DNA of 9,887 nt from Pontiellaceae bacterium (GTDB lineage: Bacteria; Verrucomicrobiota; Kiritimatiellia; Kiritimatiellales; Tichowtungiaceae): NCBI GenBank assembly GCA_025457785.1, contig JALOTS010000052.1, positions 1-9,887 on the forward strand, read 5' to 3'. The position numbers and the translations under genes were made by a program. The notes under the pieces are model-generated. The model was not told the origin of the DNA. It did not search any database and saw nothing but the letters and a program-made list of their open reading frames with translations. Positions 6,068 through 9,887 of the stretch are shown piece by piece. How positions within the stretch are numbered: position 1 is the first letter of the stretch; every line of letters starts with the position of its first letter.

Positions 6068-7185
6068 GCGCCCGCCGCCTCTTTCTGCTTCATCTTCAGA
6101 TACGCTTCAATGAACCCGCCCAGATTTCCGTCAAGCACGCTCTGCGCATTTCCGCTCTGTTCATCAGTCCGGTGATCCTTAACCATGGTATAAGGCTGCA
6201 GAACATACGACCGGATCTGATGCCCCCAGGCAATCTCGCCCTTCGCCCCGTAGAACTGTTCCGCCGCCTGTTTCTGCTTATCCAGTTCATATTCGTACAG
6301 TTTGGCGCGCAGCATCTTCATCGCCTTGTCGCGGTTCTTGTGCTGCGAACGCTCGGCCTGACACTGTACAATAATGCCGCTCGGGTTATGCACAATGCGC
6401 ACGGCGGAATCCGTGGTGTTAATGTGCTGTCCGCCGCATCCGCTGGAACGGTAGGTATCGATGCGCAGATCTTTTTCTTCGATTTCGATATCAATGTCAT
6501 CATCCAGTTCCGCCGTGACATCCAGCGCGACAAACGAGGTATGGCGGCGGGCGGCGGAGTCGAACGGACTGATACGCACCAGCCGGTGAACACCGCGCTC
6601 ACCCTTGAGATAGCCATAGGCGAATTCACCGGAAATCTGAAACGTGACGCTTTTAAGACCGGCCTCTTCCCCGGGCTGAATATCAAGCACATCAACCGTG
6701 AAGCCGTTGCGTTCTGCATAGCGGCGGTACATGCGGTAAAGCATGTCCGCCCAGTCGCATGATTCGGTTCCGCCCGCCCCGGCATGCAGACTCAGGTAGG
6801 CGTTTTTCGCATCCATCGGTCCGCCGAGCAGCGACTGCAGCTCCAGTGCCCGGAAACTGCTCTCACAGTCCGTCAGCATCTGAGAGAGTTCCTGCTCTGC
6901 CGCGACGCGCCCCGCCTCATCCTCAACGTCCGCCAGCTCCATCAGAACGGCGGCATCATCCAGAACGGTTTCAATGCGGTGAAACGGCTCCAGCACCGCT
7001 TTTACGGCCTTGGTGGCGGAGATATTGATTCCGGTGCGGGTTTGATCATTCCAAAAGCCGGGCACAGCGGCTTCGGCTTCAAGACGTTCGAGTGTCCGGC
7101 GCTTTTCACGAATGCCGAGGTAATCACGCATTTCCTCCAGACGTACGCGTACGGCGGTCAGTTTTCCTTTAAGTTCTTCAAGCAT
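6064..7185 (-). CDS. prfB: Peptide chain release factor 2
   Basis: A 373-residue class I release factor that reads UGA and UAA stop codons on the ribosome and triggers peptide release. The codon-recognition tripeptide SPF is at 206-208, which marks RF2 rather than RF1, and the GGQ that reaches the peptidyl transferase centre is at 251-253 (SSGCGGQH). Length matches full RF2. The start region EEMRDYLGIREKRR aligns with the place where many bacteria carry an in-frame UGA and a +1 shift; here the codons read TAC CTC GGC ATT with no stop, so the gene is one continuous frame without the classical autoregulatory frameshift. The residue just before GGQ is Cys250, where Ala or Lys is more usual. The ATG overlaps the end of lnt by 8 nt, and the stop overlaps trpC as ATGA, indicating translational coupling. 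Confidence 0.97.
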   Translation of the reverse strand: MLEELKGKLTAVRVRLEEMRDYLGIREKRRTLERLEAEAAVPGFWNDQTRTGINISATKAVKAVLEPFHRIETVLDDAAVLMELADVEDEAGRVAAEQELSQMLTDCESSFRALELQSLLGGPMDAKNAYLSLHAGAGGTESCDWADMLYRMYRRYAERNGFTVDVLDIQPGEEAGLKSVTFQISGEFAYGYLKGERGVHRLVRISPFDSAARRHTSFVALDVTAELDDDIDIEIEEKDLRIDTYRSSGCGGQHINTTDSAVRIVHNPSGIIVQCQAERSQHKNRDKAMKMLRAKLYEYELDKQKQAAEQFYGAKGEIAWGHQIRSYVLQPYTMVKDHRTDEQSGNAQSVLDGNLGGFIEAYLKMKQKEAAGA

Positions 7186-8746
7186 GAATCAGTTTCCGGC
7201 GTTTCATCAAAAGGGTAATCAATACCGCAACGCCTGCGGTCAGGCAAGCCTGCGCGAAGAGATCGCCGAACCGGGCATAAAATGTAAGCGGCCGTCCGGA
7301 AGCGGCCGGAACCGGTTCCGCAATCTGGAAACCTTCCGTGCGCGGCGGCAGCGTTTGCATAATCCGGCCAAACGGATCAATCGAACAGGTGATGCCGGTA
7401 TTGGCGCAGCGCACCATCGGCAGGCGCGTTTCAACGCAGCGGAACACGGCGTTCGCCAAATGCTGCGCGGAACCGCTGTCCGGATCAAACCATGAATCGT
7501 TGGTCTGATTGATCAGCCAGGTCGCGCCGGACCGGGCGGCTTTGCGTGCAAGATAGGGCAGCGTATCCTCAAAACAGATCAATACACAAAACCCGCGCCC
7601 GTCGCCGGACATCTTAAACAGCGTCGTACTGCGCCCGGGTGTAAGGCTGCCATTGACCGGGGTCAGCGCGTTGATCCATGAAATTTTCCCGTCGAACGGA
7701 ATATATTCCCCAAAGATCACTAAGTGCTGCTTGAAATAGCGCTCAAGCAGTTCCCCCTTCGAATTAAACAGCATGCTGGCGTTGAAATAATCGGCGATAT
7801 CGTCGTCATGCCAGATCACATCCATGCTTCCGGCCAGCAGCGGCACGCCGAAAGCCGCCATTTGTTTAACCAGATCCGCACTGCGGTCGCTGTACCGGAC
7901 CAAATCCGGCAGCGCGGTTTCGGGCCAGATGATCAAATCCAGATCCGGCAGCCGCTGCGCCGCCCGGGTGAGTCGTTCAAGCCGCTCATAAATCAGCGCC
8001 GGATCGGCCATCTCCCAGTTTCCAACCTGCGGAATATTCGGCTGAATCAGCGCCGTGCGCAGCGGCTCCTGTTCAGAATCCGGTTTCGTCAACAGCTTAT
8101 GCATGCCGAACGACCAGACCGATGCGGCCAGCAGCAGCGCGAAAAGCATTTCCACATGCATCCGGTACCTGCGCCGCAGCCCGGAGACGTACTGCAAAAT
8201 CGTCACGGCGGCGGCGGCGTTCAAAAAAACCATCATCGCTGAAATCAGATAAACCCCGCCCCACTCCGCGATTTGAATAAATGCCAGATCACGGTATTGA
8301 CTGACCGCCAGCATGTTCCAGGGAAACCCGGTAAAAAGGATCGCCCGCAGATATTCCGATGCCGCCCAGACCGCCGACGCCCCGAGCATCCACGCGGCAT
8401 TCAGCAGACTGTCCGCGCTGCGCCAGCCGTCGCGGCGCAGCGAAACAAACACTGCAAACGGAATAAAATAAATCGCGCAGCAAAACGCCAGCCCAACCGT
8501 CCCCAGCCAACTGACATGCCGCAGCCAGTACAGCGAACTCAGAAAAAAAATCACGCCGGTCAGCCATCCGAGAAGCGCCGCCCGGCGCGGTTCGGCGCCT
8601 GCGCAAACCAGAATCAGCGGAATCAGCGCAATCCATCCGCAAAAAGAAATTCCGACCGGAGGAAAACTCAAAAAAAGAAGAACTCCCGATAAAACAACAG
8701 CGGCCGGTGAACCCGCCGGTTTAAATTTTCTGAAAAAATCGCTCAT
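7178..8746 (-). CDS. lnt: Apolipoprotein N-acyltransferase
   Basis: A 522-residue inner-membrane enzyme that transfers an acyl chain from phospholipid to the amino group of the diacylglyceryl cysteine of lipoproteins, the last step of lipoprotein maturation. The N-terminal part (about 18-212) is a bundle of hydrophobic helices with the conserved SFPP near 27-30 and FPWN near 141-144. A periplasmic nitrilase domain follows (about 228-475), then a final helix near 497-514. The catalytic triad is intact: Glu276 in WPETALP, Lys339 in YFKQHLVIFGEYIPF, Cys391 in LICFED; the additional conserved Glu347 is also present. The TNDSWF motif is at 415-420. Length is typical. The start ATG at 8746 has no clear Shine-Dalgarno sequence and follows a 62-nt gap. 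The 3' end overlaps prfB by 8 nt. Its presence implies a diderm with triacylated lipoproteins. Confidence 0.96.
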   Translation of the reverse strand: MSDFFRKFKPAGSPAAVVLSGVLLFLSFPPVGISFCGWIALIPLILVCAGAEPRRAALLGWLTGVIFFLSSLYWLRHVSWLGTVGLAFCCAIYFIPFAVFVSLRRDGWRSADSLLNAAWMLGASAVWAASEYLRAILFTGFPWNMLAVSQYRDLAFIQIAEWGGVYLISAMMVFLNAAAAVTILQYVSGLRRRYRMHVEMLFALLLAASVWSFGMHKLLTKPDSEQEPLRTALIQPNIPQVGNWEMADPALIYERLERLTRAAQRLPDLDLIIWPETALPDLVRYSDRSADLVKQMAAFGVPLLAGSMDVIWHDDDIADYFNASMLFNSKGELLERYFKQHLVIFGEYIPFDGKISWINALTPVNGSLTPGRSTTLFKMSGDGRGFCVLICFEDTLPYLARKAARSGATWLINQTNDSWFDPDSGSAQHLANAVFRCVETRLPMVRCANTGITCSIDPFGRIMQTLPPRTEGFQIAEPVPAASGRPLTFYARFGDLFAQACLTAGVAVLITLLMKRRKLIHA

Positions 8747-8760
8747 CTGGTTATCGTTCG

Positions 8761-8766
8761 ATTATA
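8761..8766 (-). promoter_or_regulatory. Possible -10 box upstream of lnt
   Basis: The minus strand reads TATAAT in the 62-nt gap before lnt, the only non-coding stretch in the housekeeping block. No convincing -35 lies 16-18 bases upstream. A start about seven bases downstream would leave a leader of only about eight bases, which would fit the absence of a ribosome site before the lnt ATG. Weak evidence; it may be chance. Confidence 0.25.
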
Positions 8767-8808
8767 TGTTGTAAAACGGGACGGGTACCGCAAAACAGGC
8801 CCGGAACA

Positions 8809-9462
8809 TCAACGGCTCAAACACAGAACCGACGGCACATGGTTCCAGCCGTTCTTTTGCGCGCACAGCGCCAGCACATCGCCGATATGGCGGAACAGCC
8901 GGTCCGGCCTGTTTCGTTTACCGATCAACCCGGTCAGCCGCGAAAGCCCTTTCACGCCGAGCGTCCCCCCGCCGTTCGATTTTTTCCAGACATTGGAAAC
9001 CTGCTCGGTCAGTACGCGTACCGTTTGGAATAAAATCACCTCATGCCGGTCCGCCTCCGTCAACTGCACCTTATTAAAGTCCAGCGCCCACAGCACTCCG
9101 GCGGACATCAGACGCTGCGGATAGACCGCACGCGAAGAAAAAAGCGGATAGAGTTCGGGAAAGGGATATCCGGATGACAAAACCTCCAGCCAGACTCCGG
9201 CATACCGCCGATGGGCCCGGTCATGCTGCAAAATCCGGACAGCCGCCTCCGCGTCACCGGCCACACAGAACGAGCGCGCCATCAGCAGCGAAAGATCCCG
9301 TCCGGTTATACGGGGGTGCTGCTGACAGAAAACGGCAAGGCTTTCCATAATTTCCGGAGCGGCGGCGCAATCATGGAGTTCCATCGTCCGGAACAATTTC
9401 CGCACCGCACCGGACCACACCTGCCGTTCGGCGGCCTCGCGGCTCTGCTGCATATCGATCAT
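8809..9462 (-). CDS. Conserved-position protein of unknown function between nrdR and lnt
   Basis: A 217-residue protein that I do not recognise. There is no signal peptide, membrane helix or clear catalytic motif, so it is probably cytoplasmic. Residues about 15-80 look all-helical, with a repeat-like run (LSLLMARSFCVAGDAEAAVRIL, 57-78) resembling one TPR-type helix pair. The middle (about 97-155) is aromatic and hydrophobic (YPFPELYPLFSS). A basic glycine-containing stretch, KKSNGGGTLGVKGL, lies at 160-173, followed by RLTGLIGKRNRPDRLF (175-190). Its ATG overlaps the nrdR stop as ATGA, so it is probably translationally coupled to nrdR; a second ATG three codons later is an alternative start. 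The tight packing and normal base composition argue for a real gene rather than a chance frame. No function can be assigned; involvement in nucleotide control by association with nrdR is speculation. Confidence 0.75.
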   Translation of the reverse strand: MIDMQQSREAAERQVWSGAVRKLFRTMELHDCAAAPEIMESLAVFCQQHPRITGRDLSLLMARSFCVAGDAEAAVRILQHDRAHRRYAGVWLEVLSSGYPFPELYPLFSSRAVYPQRLMSAGVLWALDFNKVQLTEADRHEVILFQTVRVLTEQVSNVWKKSNGGGTLGVKGLSRLTGLIGKRNRPDRLFRHIGDVLALCAQKNGWNHVPSVLCLSR

Positions 9463-9887
9463 TCGCGTCCGATCAATCGTTCCGCTTCGTTCATAAACTG
9501 ATTGACGTCTTTGAAGCGCCGGTAAACCGAAGCGAAGCGGACATAGGCGACTTCATCCAGTTTTTCGAGCAGAGCCATCACCCTTGTGCCCAGAGCGGTG
9601 GAGGGGACTTCGCGTTCGTATTCCGCCTCGACCTGCGTAATCACACTGGCGGCCAGTTGCTCAATCTGCTGTGTACTGATGGGCCGCTTCTGACAGGCAA
9701 TCGCAATGCTCTGCATCAGCTTGGCTGCGGAAAGTTCCTCGCGGCGTCCGTCACGCTTAATCACCTGCAGCGCGGCGCGCAGCACTTCCTCATAAGTCGT
9801 AAACCGATGGCCGCAGTTCAGACAGAGACGGCGGCGGCGAATGGCGGCCCCCTCCCGGACTTCCCGGCTGTCAATCACTTTATTTTC
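9459..9887 (-). CDS. nrdR: Transcriptional repressor NrdR (5' end beyond window)
   Basis: NrdR represses ribonucleotide reductase genes by binding paired NrdR boxes when its ATP-cone senses the nucleotide state. The visible 142 residues start ENKVIDSREV and continue to a normal end. The usual N-terminus (M.CP.C, about 10-12 residues) lies outside the window, so the GTG at 9878 is an internal valine codon, not the start. The second half of the zinc ribbon is present (RRRRLCLNCGHRFTTYE, Cys22 and Cys25 of the visible part). The ATP-cone follows from about residue 40: VIKRDGRREELSAAKL, then EREVPSTALG and VAYVRFASVYRRFKD. All typical family signatures are seen. The first Cys pair cannot be checked. 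The stop overlaps the next gene as ATGA. Confidence 0.96.
   Translation of the reverse strand, partial: ENKVIDSREVREGAAIRRRRLCLNCGHRFTTYEEVLRAALQVIKRDGRREELSAAKLMQSIAIACQKRPISTQQIEQLAASVITQVEAEYEREVPSTALGTRVMALLEKLDEVAYVRFASVYRRFKDVNQFMNEAERLIGRE

Noticed and set aside
8757..8772. NrdR box in the AT-rich stretch before lnt (ACAACATATAATCG on the minus strand)
   Set aside because: It shares AT content with NrdR boxes but is not symmetrical, has no second box one or more helical turns away, and precedes no ribonucleotide reductase gene.
9876..9878. GTG at 9878 as the start of nrdR
   Set aside because: The encoded VIDSRE is an internal family motif and the frame stays open to the window edge; the N-terminal Cys pair of the zinc ribbon must lie further upstream.
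1..9887. Defence, CRISPR, prophage or transposon elements
   Set aside because: I saw no repeat-spacer arrays, inverted terminal repeats, transposase or integrase motifs, and no composition shift; coding density is that of ordinary chromosome.

Overview
All recognisable genes in this window lie on the minus strand, so the biology reads from high to low coordinates. The window holds ten protein genes, the first (nrdR) and last (a second exbD-like gene) cut by the window edges. No tRNA, rRNA, CRISPR array, insertion sequence or phage gene is visible. GC is intermediate, genes overlap or nearly abut, and signal peptides plus Lnt and an ExbB/ExbD energiser indicate a diderm bacterium. The mix of housekeeping genes with TPR-rich secreted proteins beside an ExbB-ExbD-ExbD set suggests the PVC superphylum, perhaps Kiritimatiellota. 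That assignment is an impression from gene style, not a search result.

Block 1 (9887 down to 5231) is a compact housekeeping string: nrdR (ribonucleotide reductase repressor, 5' end missing), an unrecognised 217-residue protein, lnt (lipoprotein N-acyltransferase), prfB (release factor 2, in one uninterrupted frame) and trpC (indole-3-glycerol phosphate synthase, with no other trp gene nearby). Three of the four junctions are overlaps (4, 8 and 4 nt); the exception is a 62-nt gap before lnt. The functions are unrelated, so this looks like co-transcription of housekeeping genes rather than one pathway.

A 150-base gap (5081-5230) separates the blocks. It holds a weak hairpin at the end of trpC, a plausible sigma70-type promoter whose -35 lies in a perfect 10-bp palindrome, and two doubtful tiny ORFs.

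Block 2 (5080 down to 1) looks like one envelope operon: a 966-residue secreted TPR protein, a 272-residue secreted protein with a small N-terminal beta region and a helical-repeat remainder, an ExbB/TolQ/MotA-family proton-channel subunit with an N-terminal signal-like extension, and two different ExbD/TolR-family subunits in tandem. The parts fit a proton-motive-force-driven inner-membrane motor coupled to large periplasmic TPR partners, related to Tol-Pal, TonB or Agl/Glt-type machines. No TonB, TolA, TolB or Pal is visible; the operon runs off the left edge, so those could lie beyond it. This operon is the most interesting part of the window.
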